Shown piece by piece: positions 32,364 through 42,539 of a stretch of 64,000 nt of DNA. The stretch comes from Bosea vaviloviae (GTDB lineage: Bacteria; Pseudomonadota; Alphaproteobacteria; Rhizobiales; Beijerinckiaceae): contig NZ_CP017147.1 in the NCBI RefSeq assembly GCF_001741865.1, forward strand, positions 4,331,001 through 4,395,000, written 5' to 3'. Positions within the stretch are counted from its first letter, which is position 1, and each line of letters opens with the position of its first letter. Position numbers and translations under genes: made by a program. The notes under the pieces are model-generated. The model worked only from the letters and a program-made list of their open reading frames with translations. It did no database searches and was not told the origin of the DNA.

Positions 32364-33401
32364 ATGACGCAACCTATCTTTCGCCGTGTGCTTAGAGCCG
32401 GGCTCGTGCTCGGGGCCTTCTCCTTGTGCTTCGGCGTCGTGGCCGGCGCACGCGCCCAGACCGAGTTGCTGAACGTCTCCTACGACCCGACGCGGGAGCT
32501 CTACCGCGACCTCAACGCGGCTTTCATCGCCGAATGGAACGCGAAGAACGCCAAGAAGATCACGACCATCCGCCAGTCCCATGGCGGCTCGGGCGCACAG
32601 GCCCGTACCGTCATCGATGGTCTCAATGCGGATGTGGTGACGCTCGCCCTCGCAGGCGACATCGACGCCATCGCCCAGCGCTCGAAGAAGCTGCCGGAAA
32701 ACTGGCAGACGCGCCTGCCCAACAACTCCTCGCCCTACACCTCGACGATCGTCTTCCTCGTCCGCAAGGGCAATCCCAAGGCGCTCAAGGACTGGGGCGA
32801 CCTGGTCAAGCCGGGCGTGCAGATCATCACGCCGAACCCGAAGACCTCGGGCGGGGCGCGCTGGAACTATCTCGCCGCCTGGGCCTATGCCGACAAGGCC
32901 TTCAACAAGGACGAGGCGAAGGTCCGCGACTATATCGGCAAGCTTTTGGCAAACGTGCCCGTGCTCGACACCGGCGCGCGCGGCGCGACCACGACCTTCA
33001 CCCAGCGCGGCATCGGCGACGTGCTCCTGGCCTGGGAGAACGAGGCCTTCCTCGCCTTGCATGAATTCGGCGCCGACAAGTTCGATATCGTCGTGCCGAG
33101 CCTCTCGATCCTGGCGGAGCCGCCGGTCGCGCTGGTCGACGCCAATGTCGACGCCAAGGGCACCCGGGCTGAGGCACAGGCCTATCTCGACTTCCTCTAC
33201 ACGCCGAAGGCCCAGGCGATCATCGCGAAGAACTATTATCGGCCGCGCAATGTCGAGGCGGCCGCCCCCAAGGACATCGCGAACTTCCCAAAGCTCGAGC
33301 TGGTCACGATCGACAAGGACTTCGGCGGCTGGGCCAAGGCGCAGCCGGCCCATTTCGGCGACGGCGGCACCTTCGACCAGCTCTACAAGCCGGCGCGCTA
33401 G
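32364..33401 (+). CDS. sbp: Sulfate ABC transporter periplasmic binding protein
   Basis: 345 aa with a signal peptide ending near residue 32 (VAGARAQ-T). Typical Sbp/CysP segments: '[21 protein letters not shown]', '[26 protein letters not shown]', '[16 protein letters not shown]' and '[24 protein letters not shown]', which line the anion pocket. It captures sulfate (or thiosulfate) in the periplasm. First gene of sbp-cysT-cysW-cysA. Confidence 0.95.
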   Translation: MTQPIFRRVLRAGLVLGAFSLCFGVVAGARAQTELLNVSYDPTRELYRDLNAAFIAEWNAKNAKKITTIRQSHGGSGAQARTVIDGLNADVVTLALAGDIDAIAQRSKKLPENWQTRLPNNSSPYTSTIVFLVRKGNPKALKDWGDLVKPGVQIITPNPKTSGGARWNYLAAWAYADKAFNKDEAKVRDYIGKLLANVPVLDTGARGATTTFTQRGIGDVLLAWENEAFLALHEFGADKFDIVVPSLSILAEPPVALVDANVDAKGTRAEAQAYLDFLYTPKAQAIIAKNYYRPRNVEAAAPKDIANFPKLELVTIDKDFGGWAKAQPAHFGDGGTFDQLYKPAR

Positions 33402-33404
33402 CTG

Positions 33405-34250
33405 ATGGCGGCGGCGACCTCAGTTTGGCGGCAACCGAGCATCCTGCCAGGATTCGGCATCGCGCTCGGCATCACGCTGAGCGCCTTGTCCCTGATCGTG
33501 CTCGTGCCGCTGGTGGCGCTGGCGCTGAAGGCGGCGAGCGCCGGCCCGGCCGATATCTGGGCAGTGACAACCTCGCCGCGTACGCTGGCAGCGCTGCGCT
33601 TGTCATTTCTGGGAGCTCTGTTCGCTGCCTGCGTCAACGCCGTCTTCGGCATGATCCTCGCCTGGGTGCTGGTGCGTTACGAGTTTCCGGGTCGTCGTTT
33701 CATCGATGCAGCGGTTGACCTGCCCTTCGCCTTGCCGACGGCGGTCGCCGGCATCGCGCTCACGGCGATCTATGCGCCCAATGGCTGGGTCGGCAGCTTG
33801 CTGGCGCCCTATGGCATCAAGGTCGCCTATACGCCGCTCGGCGTGATGGTGGCGCTGATCTTCGTCGGCCTGCCCTTCGTCGTGCGCACCGTGCAGCCGG
33901 TGCTGGAGGAGATGCAGGCCGATGTCGAGGAGGCCGCGGCGCTGCTCGGGGCCGGCCGCTGGCGCACCATCTTCACGGTGATCCTGCCTCCGATCTATCC
34001 GGCGTTGCTGACCGGCTTCGTCCTCGCCTTTGCGCGCGCGGTCGGCGAATACGGCTCGGTGATCTTCATCGCCGGCAATGTGCCGATGGTCTCGGAGATC
34101 GCGCCCCTGCTGATCGTGATCCGCCTGGAGCAATTCGACTATGCCGGCGCCGCCGTCGTTGCGATGCTGATGCTGTTGATCTCCTTTGCCCTCATCGTCT
34201 TCGTCAACCTGATCCAGGCGCGGGCCCGCCGGAGGTTCGGCGATGTCTGA
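33405..34250 (+). CDS. cysT: Sulfate ABC transporter permease CysT (CysU)
   Basis: 281 aa, six membrane helices. 'FPGRRFIDAAVDLPFALPTAVAGIALTAIY' and the EAA loop 'VEEAAALLGAGRWRTIFTVILPPIYPALL' are CysT hallmarks, as is 'FARAVGEYGSVIFIAGNVP'. It starts 3 bases after sbp and overlaps cysW by 8 nt. With CysW it forms the membrane channel. Confidence 0.95.
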   Translation: MAAATSVWRQPSILPGFGIALGITLSALSLIVLVPLVALALKAASAGPADIWAVTTSPRTLAALRLSFLGALFAACVNAVFGMILAWVLVRYEFPGRRFIDAAVDLPFALPTAVAGIALTAIYAPNGWVGSLLAPYGIKVAYTPLGVMVALIFVGLPFVVRTVQPVLEEMQADVEEAAALLGAGRWRTIFTVILPPIYPALLTGFVLAFARAVGEYGSVIFIAGNVPMVSEIAPLLIVIRLEQFDYAGAAVVAMLMLLISFALIVFVNLIQARARRRFGDV

Positions 34251-35136
34251 TGCAACTCTGCCCCAATTCCGAACCGACACGGCCCGGAAGCGTGATATGC
34301 GCCGCATCCGCGGCGAAGGCGTTATCGTCAAGACTGTGCTGATTGCGGTCTCGCTCGCCTTTCTCGCGCTGTTCCTGCTGCTGCCGCTGGCCTCGGTCTT
34401 CGTCGAGGCGGGTGCGCGTGGCTGGACGGCTTACAAGGCGGCCGTGACCGAGCCCGATGCGGTCGCGGCGATCCATCTCACCCTGCTGGTCGCCGGTATC
34501 GCCGTGCCCTTCAATGTCGTCGTCGGCATCGCAGCCGCCTGGGCGATCGCCAAGTTCGAGTTTCGCGGCAAGAACCTGCTGATCAGCCTGATCGACCTGC
34601 CCTTCTCGGTGTCTCCGGTGATCTCGGGCCTCGTCTTCGTGCTGCTCTTCGGCGCGCAAGGCTATTTCGGTGCCTGGCTCAAGGCCAATGACGTGCAGAT
34701 CGTCTTCGCCCTGCCCGGTCTCGTCCTGGCGACGGTGTTCGTGACCTTCCCCTTCGTCGCACGCGAGCTGATTCCGCATATGCAATCGCTTGGTTCGGCC
34801 GACGAGGAGGCGGCGCTGACGCTCGGCGCTTCGGGCTGGCGGACCTTCCTGACGATCACGCTTCCCAATGTGAAGTGGAGCCTGTTCTATGGCGTGCTGC
34901 TCTGCAACGCGCGCGCCATGGGCGAGTTCGGTGCGGTTGCGGTCGTCTCCGGCAAGATCCGGGGGCTGACCAACACCATGCCGCTGCATGTCGAGATTCT
35001 CTACAACGAGTACATGAGCGCAGCGGCCTTTGCCGTCGCCTCGCTTCTGGCAGGGCTGGCGCTCGTCACGCTCGCGCTCAAGACGCTGCTGGAATGGCGC
35101 TACTCGGATTCCATCGCCGCCAGCCGCCGCCATTGA
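34243..35136 (+). CDS. cysW: Sulfate ABC transporter permease CysW
   Basis: 297 aa, six membrane helices after a basic N-terminus of about 25 residues. CysW-typical '[26 protein letters not shown]', EAA loop '[28 protein letters not shown]' and '[36 protein letters not shown]'. Overlaps cysT by 8 nt. Partner subunit of CysT. Confidence 0.95.
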   Translation: MSDATLPQFRTDTARKRDMRRIRGEGVIVKTVLIAVSLAFLALFLLLPLASVFVEAGARGWTAYKAAVTEPDAVAAIHLTLLVAGIAVPFNVVVGIAAAWAIAKFEFRGKNLLISLIDLPFSVSPVISGLVFVLLFGAQGYFGAWLKANDVQIVFALPGLVLATVFVTFPFVARELIPHMQSLGSADEEAALTLGASGWRTFLTITLPNVKWSLFYGVLLCNARAMGEFGAVAVVSGKIRGLTNTMPLHVEILYNEYMSAAAFAVASLLAGLALVTLALKTLLEWRYSDSIAASRRH

Positions 35137-35150
35137 TGAAGGACGCAAGC

Positions 35151-36197
35151 ATGTCGGTCGCAGTCACCATCGAATCGATCGAGAAGCGCTTCGACGCGTT
35201 CGCTGCCTTGCGCGGCGTCTCGCTCGACATCCAGCCTGCCGAACTCGTCGCCTTGCTCGGCCCCTCGGGCTCAGGCAAGACGACGCTGCTGCGCTTGATC
35301 GCCGGCCTCGAACAGGCTGATCGGGGCCGCGTGCTGTTCGGCGAGACCGATATGCGCGATCTCTCGCTGCGCGACCGGCGGATCGGCTTCGTCTTCCAGC
35401 ATTACGCCCTGTTCCGGACCATGACGGTCGGAGAGAACGTCGCCTTCGGCCTGAAGTCGCGCCCGCGCGCGGAACGGCCGGACCCGGCGGAGATCAGAAA
35501 GCGGGTCGGTGACCTGCTCGAGCTCGTGCAACTGCCCGGCCTCGACAAGCGCTATCCGAGCCAGCTTTCGGGCGGCCAACGCCAGCGCGTGGCGCTGGCT
35601 CGCGCGCTGGCGATCGAGCCGCGGGTGCTGCTGCTCGACGAGCCTTTCGGGGCGCTCGACGCCAAGGTCCGCAAGGACCTGCGCGCCTGGCTGCGCGATC
35701 TGCACCGCCGCACCGGACATACCACCGTCTTCGTCACGCATGACCAGGAGGAGGCGCTGGAACTCGCCGACCGGGTCGCGATCCTGAATGACGGCCGTAT
35801 CGAGCAGGTCGGTTCGGCGGATGATGTCTATGACCATCCGGCGACGCCCTTTGTCTGCGAGTTCCTCGGCGAGGTGAACAAGCTCCCGGTCAAGGTCGTC
35901 GGCAGCCAGGCCTTTTTCGGCGATCGACCGGTGCTGGGCGGGTTGTCGCAGAACCAGGGCGGACAGGCTGCGCTCTATGTCCGGCCGCAGCATCTGCGCA
36001 TCGTCGACGATCTGCCGCTGGCGCTGCCTGGCGTCGTCGAGCATCTGCGCCGGAACGGCCCGCTGCGACGCGCCGAGGTCGCGGTCCAGGGGCTGGCGAA
36101 GCGCCTCGACGTGGACCTGGCGAGCCAGGTCGCGCCGGCGATCGGCGAGCGCATCCGCTTGCGCATCACCCATGGCAGTCTGTTCGCGGCAGCCTGA
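35151..36197 (+). CDS. cysA: Sulfate ABC transporter ATP-binding protein CysA
   Basis: 348 aa. Walker [10 protein letters not shown] near residue 38, signature [15 protein letters not shown] near 138, Walker B '[14 protein letters not shown]', H-loop '[14 protein letters not shown]', then a TOBE-like sulfate-transport regulatory domain with '[10 protein letters not shown]'. The start at 35151 follows AAGGA. An ATG at 35136 overlapping the cysW stop is an in-frame alternative adding five residues. Drives sulfate import. Confidence 0.95.
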   Translation: MSVAVTIESIEKRFDAFAALRGVSLDIQPAELVALLGPSGSGKTTLLRLIAGLEQADRGRVLFGETDMRDLSLRDRRIGFVFQHYALFRTMTVGENVAFGLKSRPRAERPDPAEIRKRVGDLLELVQLPGLDKRYPSQLSGGQRQRVALARALAIEPRVLLLDEPFGALDAKVRKDLRAWLRDLHRRTGHTTVFVTHDQEEALELADRVAILNDGRIEQVGSADDVYDHPATPFVCEFLGEVNKLPVKVVGSQAFFGDRPVLGGLSQNQGGQAALYVRPQHLRIVDDLPLALPGVVEHLRRNGPLRRAEVAVQGLAKRLDVDLASQVAPAIGERIRLRITHGSLFAAA

Positions 36198-36243
36198 GCG
36201 GTCTCGCTTCGGCCTTCACCAGCCGCTAGCCTAGGTGCGAGAG

Positions 36244-36364
36244 CCGGATGATTTCAGATGGAATCACAGAGTGATTCCATCTGAAATCTGAATCCGTCTC
36301 TCATCTAAAAGTGAGAGCAGGATCAATGCGAAAAACCGGTTCCCACTTTTTCGCATCCTGCTCT
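36244..36364 (+). repeat. 121-bp composite palindromic element, copy A
   Basis: Begins with a perfect palindrome of 18-bp arms and a 3-nt loop (36250-36288), then a spacer, then a REP-like part whose outer arms are agagcaggat/atcctgctct and inner arms tgcgaaaaa/tttttcgca. It is 114/121 identical to the reverse complement of 39604-39724. It lies 46 bases after the cysA stop, where it may act as a terminator, and 23 bases before the OsmC gene. Confidence 0.85.
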
Positions 36365-36387
36365 GGTGATTTGCATAGGAGCGAACG

Positions 36388-36825
36388 ATGAAAGCGCGGG
36401 CGAAATGGGTCGAGGGCATGGCCTTCATGGGCGAGGCCGGTAGCGGCCATGCCGTGATGATGGACGGCGCTCCTGAATATGGCGGCCGCAACATCGGCAT
36501 CCGGCCGATGGAGATGCTGCTGATCGGGCTGGCCGGCTGCACCGGCTTCGATGTCGTGCAGATCCTGCGGAAGGGCCGCGAGAGCGTCACCGGTTGCGAG
36601 GTCGAGGTCGAGGCGGAACGCGCCACCGAAGACCCCAAGGTGTTCACCAAGATCCACCTCGCCTACAAGATCACCGGGCGTGGGCTATCGCAAGCGAAGG
36701 CGGAACGGGCCGTCACATTGTCGAAGGAAAAATACTGTTCGGCTTCGATCATGCTCGGGGCGACAGCTGAGATGAGCTACACGCTCGATGTGGTCGACGA
36801 ATTGCAGAAGGTGGCGGCCGAATGA
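36388..36825 (+). CDS. OsmC/Ohr-family protein (YhfA-like)
   Basis: 145 aa. The two redox-active cysteines of the OsmC fold are present: C51 in 'LIGLAGCTGFDV' and C117 in 'KEKYCSAS', with Arg and Glu residues around them. OsmC-type proteins reduce organic hydroperoxides with these thiols; the YhfA subgroup, which this resembles, is less well characterised. Its stop overlaps the sulfurtransferase start by 4 nt, so the two are co-translated, consistent with a thiol/sulfur theme. Confidence 0.87.
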   Translation: MKARAKWVEGMAFMGEAGSGHAVMMDGAPEYGGRNIGIRPMEMLLIGLAGCTGFDVVQILRKGRESVTGCEVEVEAERATEDPKVFTKIHLAYKITGRGLSQAKAERAVTLSKEKYCSASIMLGATAEMSYTLDVVDELQKVAAE

Positions 36826-37691
36826 GCAAAACCCAATTCTCCGGACTGATCACGCCCGAGGCTCTCGGGCAGCGACTGGGCGACAGCAACCTGGTCGTCG
36901 TCGACATCCGTTCCTCGGTCGATGGCGGCGGCAAGGCGGCGTATGAAGCGGGACATGTTCCCGGCGCCGTGCACAGCGACTATGCCGCCGATGGCTGGCG
37001 CGCCAAGGTCGGCAATGCGCCGGGGATGCTGCCGTCGCTTGAGCATCTGGCCGCGCTCGCGGGACGGCTCGGCATCAAGCCGCATGACGACGTCGTCATC
37101 GTGCCGGCCGGCGTCAGCGCGACCGACTTTGCCGCCGCCGCGCGGGTCTACTGGACGCTGAAGCTGATCGGTCACGGCCAGCAGGCCATTCTCGACGGCG
37201 GCTTCAAGGCCTGGAGCGCCGATCCGCAGCGCCCGGTCGAAACCGGGCCATCCGCTCCGAAATCGACCGATCCCTATCCGGTCGTGATGCAACAGCAATT
37301 GCGCAGCAACACCGATGCGACCCTCGTGGCTTCGCGCAGCAAGCTCGCGACCCTGGTCGATGCGCGTTCAGCGAGCTATTTCGAGGGCCGCGAGAAGGCC
37401 GCCGAGGCAGCGCGTGCCGGGCATATCCCGGGAGCGGTCTCGCGCGATTATGCCGCAGCCTTCGACCCCGGGACAGGCGCTCTGAAGCCAATCCGCGATC
37501 TGTCCACGCTGTTTGCCGGCGTGCCGAACGGGCCGGCGATCTCCTATTGCAACACCGGCCACACGGCGGCGCTGAACTGGTTCGTGATGTCCGAGGTGCT
37601 CGGCCGCGAGGAGGTCGCGCTCTATGATGGTTCGATGACCGACTGGACGCAGGACGAGGCGCGTCCGGTTTCGACGGAAGCCGCGGCATAA
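36822..37691 (+). CDS. sseA: Sulfurtransferase with two rhodanese domains
   Basis: 289 aa. An inactive N-terminal rhodanese domain ('VVVDIRSSVDGGGKAAYEAGHVPGAVHSDY') and a C-terminal catalytic domain with Cys243 in the loop 'SYCNTGHTAALNWF'. The loop C-N-T-G-H-T is closer to the thiosulfate-type (CRxGxx) than to the 3-mercaptopyruvate CG[S/T]GVT loop, so thiosulfate is the likelier donor. Coupled to the OsmC gene. The symbol is by general similarity. Confidence 0.85.
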   Translation: MSKTQFSGLITPEALGQRLGDSNLVVVDIRSSVDGGGKAAYEAGHVPGAVHSDYAADGWRAKVGNAPGMLPSLEHLAALAGRLGIKPHDDVVIVPAGVSATDFAAAARVYWTLKLIGHGQQAILDGGFKAWSADPQRPVETGPSAPKSTDPYPVVMQQQLRSNTDATLVASRSKLATLVDARSASYFEGREKAAEAARAGHIPGAVSRDYAAAFDPGTGALKPIRDLSTLFAGVPNGPAISYCNTGHTAALNWFVMSEVLGREEVALYDGSMTDWTQDEARPVSTEAAA

Positions 37692-37790
37692 CCTTCCAGA
37701 TTTGCCAAACAGGCTGAAACGGTTCAAAGGAAGCGCCGTGCGCGAGCCATGCCGCGCCGCTTCCTTTCAGAATTGTCGAGTCGCCTGCCG

Positions 37791-39110
37791 ATGAACGCCG
37801 TCGCGCCGAAAATCTCTTTCGTTTCGCTGGGCTGCCCCAAGGCCCTGGTCGATTCCGAACGCATCATCACCTCGCTGCGCTCGGAGGGCTATGAGCTCAG
37901 CAAGTCACATGCGGGCGCCGATCTCGTGATCGTCAACACTTGCGGCTTTCTCGACAGCGCCAAGGCGGAATCGCTGGAGGCGATCGGGGCGGCCATGTCG
38001 GAAAACGGCAAGGTCATCGTCACCGGCTGCATGGGCGCCGAGCCCGAGCAGATCCGCGATGCCTTCCCGAACGTGCTCGCGATCACGGGCCCTCAGGCCT
38101 ATGAGAGCGTCGTCTCGGCCGTGCACCAGGCGGTACCGCCACGGCACGACCCCTTCGTCGACCTTGTCCCTGACCATGGCATCAAGCTGACGCCGCGCCA
38201 CTACGCCTATCTGAAAATTTCAGAGGGCTGCAACAACCGCTGCAGCTTCTGCATCATCCCGAAGCTGCGCGGAGATCTGGTCTCGCGGCCGATCGGCGAG
38301 GTGCTGCGCGAGGCCGAGAAGCTGGTGAAGGCCGGCGTCAAGGAACTGCTGGTGATCTCGCAGGACACCAGCGCTTATGGCCTCGACATCAAATACGCGC
38401 CCTCGATGTGGCAGGACCGCGAAGTTCGGACCCGCTTCTTCGAGCTTGCGCGTGAATTGGGCCAGATGGGCATCTGGGTGCGGATGCACTACGTCTACCC
38501 GTATCCGCATGTCGACGAGGTCATCCCCCTGATGCAGGAGGGGTTGATCCTACCTTATCTCGACATCCCCTTCCAGCACGCTTCTCCCAATGTTCTCAAG
38601 GCGATGAAGCGGCCGGCTCATCAGGATCGCACGCTCGACCGCCTGCGCAAATGGCGCGAGATCTGTCCTGATCTCGCCATCCGCTCGACCTTCATCGTCG
38701 GCTTCCCCGGCGAGACGGAGGAGGATGTGCAGTTCCTGATCGATTGGCTGAAGGAAGCCAAGCTCGAGCGCGTCGGCTGCTTCAAATACGAGCCTGTAAA
38801 GGGCGCGCCGGCCAATGATCTGGGCCTCGCTCTGGTTCCGGAAGAGGAAAAAGAGGCGCGCTGGCACCGCTTCATGAAGGCGCAGGCCGAGATCAGCACG
38901 CGCATCGTCAAGAACCGCGTCGGCAAGCGCATTTCCGTCATCATCGACGAGGCCGGCCCGACCGTCGCCAAGGGCCGCTCGAAATGGGACGCGCCCGAGA
39001 TCGACGGCAATGTCTATGTCGCGAGCCGCCGGCCGCTTAGGGCCGGCGACATCGTCACGGTGAAGATCGAGCGGGCCGACGCTTATGACCTGCACGGCGT
39101 CGCGGTTTAG
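37791..39110 (+). CDS. rimO: Ribosomal protein S12 methylthiotransferase RimO
   Basis: 439 aa radical-SAM enzyme adding a methylthio group to the conserved Asp of ribosomal protein S12. N-terminal UPF0004 cluster ligands C15, C51, C80; radical-SAM C147-x3-C151-x2-C154 in '[11 protein letters not shown]'; C-terminal TRAM domain (about 370-439). '[14 protein letters not shown]' and '[17 protein letters not shown]' distinguish RimO from MiaB. The start at 37791 sits right before the conserved N-terminus; an ATG at 37749 in frame is possible. Confidence 0.95.
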   Translation: MNAVAPKISFVSLGCPKALVDSERIITSLRSEGYELSKSHAGADLVIVNTCGFLDSAKAESLEAIGAAMSENGKVIVTGCMGAEPEQIRDAFPNVLAITGPQAYESVVSAVHQAVPPRHDPFVDLVPDHGIKLTPRHYAYLKISEGCNNRCSFCIIPKLRGDLVSRPIGEVLREAEKLVKAGVKELLVISQDTSAYGLDIKYAPSMWQDREVRTRFFELARELGQMGIWVRMHYVYPYPHVDEVIPLMQEGLILPYLDIPFQHASPNVLKAMKRPAHQDRTLDRLRKWREICPDLAIRSTFIVGFPGETEEDVQFLIDWLKEAKLERVGCFKYEPVKGAPANDLGLALVPEEEKEARWHRFMKAQAEISTRIVKNRVGKRISVIIDEAGPTVAKGRSKWDAPEIDGNVYVASRRPLRAGDIVTVKIERADAYDLHGVAV

Positions 39111-39115
39111 GACCT

Positions 39116-39490
39116 TCACGGATATTCGCAGAAATAGCGGATGATCTGGCCGCCCCGGCCGCGCACCGCGAAGACCTCACCACCGGCGCAGGCATTGCCG
39201 GTGTCCGCGACCTGGCGCACGGGCCGCTGACGCTGCGGCGGCGGTTCGTTGCAGACATGGGTGAGGCAGCCCGTACCGGCGCGACGCATCTCGACCGCAC
39301 GGGTCAGGCGGGCCCTGGCGTGATCCTCGCGCAGCACCTGCAGGATAGAGGGATCGCCACCCCCTCCTCCGTTGCCGCCATTGCCGCCGTCACCGCCACG
39401 GCCTCCGCCGCCACCCTGCTGGGCCATGGCAACTGTCGAAATGGTGAGCGAAGCTAAGACGAGCCCCGCGAAACGAATGGTCCGGTTCAT
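39116..39490 (-). CDS. Secreted glycine-rich small protein
   Basis: 124 aa with a signal peptide (1-23, ends AMA-Q), then a Gly-rich run (QQGGGGG...GGNGGNGGGGG) and a small C-terminal region with Cys at 'GTGCLTHVC', 'GNACAGG' and 'YFCEYP'. Four cysteines suggest two disulfides. No known family was recognised. It is convergent with rimO (5-bp gap). Confidence 0.65.
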   Translation of the reverse strand: MNRTIRFAGLVLASLTISTVAMAQQGGGGGRGGDGGNGGNGGGGGDPSILQVLREDHARARLTRAVEMRRAGTGCLTHVCNEPPPQRQRPVRQVADTGNACAGGEVFAVRGRGGQIIRYFCEYP

Positions 39491-39558
39491 GACCTGTCTC
39501 CCGAATGAGGATCAGCATGTGCTGACCCTCATTGGTCGCAGGCCGGGCCGAACAGGTT

Positions 39559-39592
39559 CAAAGCCGGTTCGATTTTTCTCACACCGGCTTTG
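39559..39592. terminator. Inverted repeat upstream of the Gly-rich gene
   Basis: Perfect 10-bp arms caaagccggt / accggctttg with a 14-nt T-rich loop. It lies between copy B of the 121-bp element and the Gly-rich gene. It may help terminate transcription from the oxidoreductase gene or lie in the 5' region of the Gly-rich gene. Confidence 0.4.
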
Positions 39593-39603
39593 AGACTCGC
39601 CTA

Positions 39604-39724
39604 AGAGCAGGATGCGAAAAAGTGGGAACCGGTTTTTCGCATTGATCCTGCTCTCATTCTTAGATGAGAGACGGATTCAGATTTCAGCTGGGATCACTTT
39701 GTGATCCCAGCTGAAATCATCCGG
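39604..39724 (-). repeat. 121-bp composite palindromic element, copy B (inverted)
   Basis: Reverse complement of copy A (36244-36364) with 7 differences. Its palindrome (39680-39718) differs from that of copy A at two base pairs, and both partners have changed together (A-T to C-G and A-T to G-C), so the stem is preserved. It ends two bases before the quinone oxidoreductase stop codon (39727) on the reverse strand and probably terminates that gene. Confidence 0.85.
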
Positions 39725-39726
39725 AT

Positions 39727-40701
39727 CTAGGGGATCAGGACGGTCGAGCCGGTGGTGCCGCGGCTTTCAAGCGCGCGATGCGCATTGGCTGCGTCCTGCA
39801 ACGCGAAAGTCGCGTTGACCGGCACGGTGACGGCGCCCGACGCGACCGCGCCGAACAGATTGGCCGCCATCTCGATCATGGTCTCGCGCTTGGCGATATG
39901 GGTGAAGAGCGTCGGCCGGGTCACGTAGAGCGAGCCCTTCGGCCCGAGCAGGCCGAGATTGAAGGGCTCGACGGCGCCCGACGCATTGCCGAAGCTCGCC
40001 AGCACGCCGAAGGGGCTCAGGCAATCGAGCGAGGGCAGGAAGGTGTCCTTGCCGACGCCGTCATAGACCACCGCGCAGAGCTTGCCGCCGGTGATCTCCT
40101 TGACGCGGGCCGGGAAGTTCTCCTCGCGATAAAGGATGGTGTGGTCGGCGCCATGCGCCTTGGCGAGCGTGGCCTTTTCCTTGGAGCCGACGGTGCCGAT
40201 CACGGTCGCGCCCAGCGCCTTGCCCCATTGACACAGGATCAGCCCGGTGCCGCCGGCCGCAGCATGGACGAGGATGATGTCGCCCGGCTTCACCTTATAG
40301 GTGCGGTGGAGCAGGTATTCCGCGGTCATGCCCTTCAGCATCATGCTGGCGGCGGCCTCATAGGTGACCGCATCCGGCAGCGCCACGACGGAATTGACCG
40401 CGACGATGCGCTCCTCGGCATAGGAACCGAGCGTCGCGACATAGGCGACGCGGTCGCCGACCTTGAACTCGGTGACATTGGGGCCGACCGCCAGAACCTC
40501 GCCCGCGCCTTCATTGCCGGGTACGAAGGGCAGTTGCGGGACGGCGTAGAGGCCGGTGCGGAAATAGGTGTCGATGAAGTTCAGGCCGATGGCCCGGTTC
40601 GTGACCAACACCTCGCCCGGCCCCGGCTGGGGCAGCGTGATATCTTCCCATTGCAGCACTTCGGGGCCGCCGACCTTGTGAACGCGGATGGCCTTGACCA
40701 T
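39727..40701 (-). CDS. qor: NADPH:quinone oxidoreductase (zinc-free MDR family)
   Basis: 324 aa. Quinone oxidoreductase signatures 'GLNFIDTYFRTGLY' and 'FVPGNEGAGEV', the NADP-binding 'VHAAAGGTGLILCQWGKALGATVIGTVGSKEK' and no catalytic zinc Cys. It reduces quinones using NADPH, probably in the cytosol. The ATG at 40701 is preceded by AGGGAG; a longer upstream frame (to 40746) lacks family sequence. Confidence 0.93.
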   Translation of the reverse strand: MVKAIRVHKVGGPEVLQWEDITLPQPGPGEVLVTNRAIGLNFIDTYFRTGLYAVPQLPFVPGNEGAGEVLAVGPNVTEFKVGDRVAYVATLGSYAEERIVAVNSVVALPDAVTYEAAASMMLKGMTAEYLLHRTYKVKPGDIILVHAAAGGTGLILCQWGKALGATVIGTVGSKEKATLAKAHGADHTILYREENFPARVKEITGGKLCAVVYDGVGKDTFLPSLDCLSPFGVLASFGNASGAVEPFNLGLLGPKGSLYVTRPTLFTHIAKRETMIEMAANLFGAVASGAVTVPVNATFALQDAANAHRALESRGTTGSTVLIP

Positions 40702-40838
40702 GAATCCAACTCCCTGATTTGAAGACGGGACCATAGGGACTTGCATCCGTACCGTGCAACGGCTGGACTGCGCGGGGGACCGGCGTGCAGCGCCGAGTCG
40801 GACTCGCGAAACTTGCGCATGCGGGGCGGGCGCGTGAC

Positions 40839-42485
40839 ATGACCGAGCAAACGGCCCGTGGCGGCAACGCCGATATTCTCACGCAATTCACCCCCAAGCT
40901 CGTTTCGGCGCTGCATGAAGGCTACGGCTTCGACCGGTTGAAGGCCGATGCGCTGGCCGGGCTCACTGTCGCGATCGTTGCTCTGCCGCTTTCCATGGCG
41001 ATCGCCATCGCCAGCGGAGCAACACCGGCGGCGGGCCTGTTCACGGCCATCGTCGGCGGCTTCTTCGTTTCGGCGCTGGGTGGCAGCCGTTATCAGATTG
41101 GCGGGCCGGCGGGAGCCTTCATCGTCCTGATCGCGGCGACGATCGATCAGCATGGCTTCGATGGGCTGCTACTGGCGACGCTGATCGCGGGCGCGCTCCT
41201 GATCGCCATCGGGTTGCTGAGGCTCGGCACCTATATCCGCTACATCCCGCATCCGGTGCTGGTGGGCTTCACCACCGGGATCGCCATCATCATCTTCGCC
41301 AGCCAGATCCGCGACCTGCTCGGGCTGACGCTGCCGGGCAAGGAGCCGGCGGCGCTGCTGCCCAAGCTGGAGGCGCTCATCGGCGCGCTCGGCACGCTCA
41401 ATCCCGCGGCCCTGGCGCTCTCGCTGCTCACCATCGGCATCATCCTGGGTCTCAAGCGCATTCGGCCGAGATGGCCCGGGCTCTTGATCGCAGTCGCAGC
41501 GACAGCTGCGCTGGTCTTCCTGCTGAAGCTGTCGGTTGAGACGATCGGCACGCGCTTCGGCGGCATCCCGAGCGCCCTGCCCGCCCCGCACTGGCCTGGC
41601 TTTACCCGCGACAAGCTGATCGCAATTCTGCCCGCCGCGCTCTCGATCGCGGCGCTGGGAGGCATCGAATCGCTGCTCTCGGCCGTGGTCGCGGACGGGA
41701 TGACCGGGCGCCGGCATCGCTCGAACATGGAATTGGTCGCTCAAGGGGTCGCCAACATGGCGTCCTCGCTGTTTGGCGGCATCTGCGTCACCGGCACCAT
41801 CGCGCGCACGGCGACCAATGTGCGGGCCGGCGGCGTCACGCCGGTCGCCGGCATGCTACACGCGCTGTTCATACTGCTGTTCATGCTGATCGCCGCGCCA
41901 TTGGCGACCTATATCCCGCTCGCTGCGCTGGCGGGCGTGCTTGCCGTCGTCTCCTGGAACATGGCGGAGAAGGCGGCCTTCGCCGCGATCCTGAAGCATT
42001 CGCGCGCCGACGCCGTCGTTCTGCTCGCGACCTTCCTGCTGGTGATGTTCGAGGATCTGATGGTGGGTATCGGCGTCGGCGTCGTGCTCGGCTCATTGAT
42101 CTTCATGCACCGCATGGCGCAGGTCGTGACGGTCGAGGCCGGCATGGAGGCCGCCTCCGAGGAGGATGAGGCCGATACGGGTGTCGCGGGCCAGCACAAT
42201 GGCGACGTCTTCCACTACAAGATCAGCGGGCCATTGTTCTTCGGCGCGAGCACGCAGGTCATCACCGTGCTCGACCGGATCGGGAGCTATCCGGAGCGGA
42301 TCGTGCTCGATCTCTCGGGCGTACCTTTCGCCGATTCGAGCGCGGCGGTGGCCTTGAAGGCGGTGATCGACAAGGCGAAGCATCATGGCGCGATCGTCGA
42401 GATCAGCGGCGCGACCCTGGCCGTGCGGCGCGTATTGCTGCATGAGGGCATCCGCGAGCCGCTCGTCGCCTTCCGCAATGCCTGA
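40839..42485 (+). CDS. SulP family inorganic anion transporter with STAS domain
   Basis: 548 aa. About 12 membrane helices with the SulP pattern 'GLTVAIVALPLSMAIAIASGATPAAGLFTAIVGGFF' and 'SRYQIGGPAGAFIVLIAA', then a cytoplasmic STAS domain (about 460-545, 'RIVLDLSGVPFADSSAAVALKAVI'). SulP proteins carry sulfate or bicarbonate, often with Na+ or H+. No carbonic anhydrase neighbour is present, so the substrate is open; sulfate fits the region. Divergent from qor. Confidence 0.9.
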   Translation: MTEQTARGGNADILTQFTPKLVSALHEGYGFDRLKADALAGLTVAIVALPLSMAIAIASGATPAAGLFTAIVGGFFVSALGGSRYQIGGPAGAFIVLIAATIDQHGFDGLLLATLIAGALLIAIGLLRLGTYIRYIPHPVLVGFTTGIAIIIFASQIRDLLGLTLPGKEPAALLPKLEALIGALGTLNPAALALSLLTIGIILGLKRIRPRWPGLLIAVAATAALVFLLKLSVETIGTRFGGIPSALPAPHWPGFTRDKLIAILPAALSIAALGGIESLLSAVVADGMTGRRHRSNMELVAQGVANMASSLFGGICVTGTIARTATNVRAGGVTPVAGMLHALFILLFMLIAAPLATYIPLAALAGVLAVVSWNMAEKAAFAAILKHSRADAVVLLATFLLVMFEDLMVGIGVGVVLGSLIFMHRMAQVVTVEAGMEAASEEDEADTGVAGQHNGDVFHYKISGPLFFGASTQVITVLDRIGSYPERIVLDLSGVPFADSSAAVALKAVIDKAKHHGAIVEISGATLAVRRVLLHEGIREPLVAFRNA

Positions 42486-42539
42486 GCTGCGACGCAGCGG
42501 CCGGTGGCCAAGCCCGCCCGCTTCGGCTAGCGACAGAGC

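Noticed and set aside
36244..39724. Inverted 121-bp elements as ends of an insertion sequence or composite transposon
   Set aside because: The enclosed genes are ordinary (OsmC, sulfurtransferase, RimO), there is no transposase, and a truncated related copy occurs elsewhere, so an intergenic repeat family is more likely.
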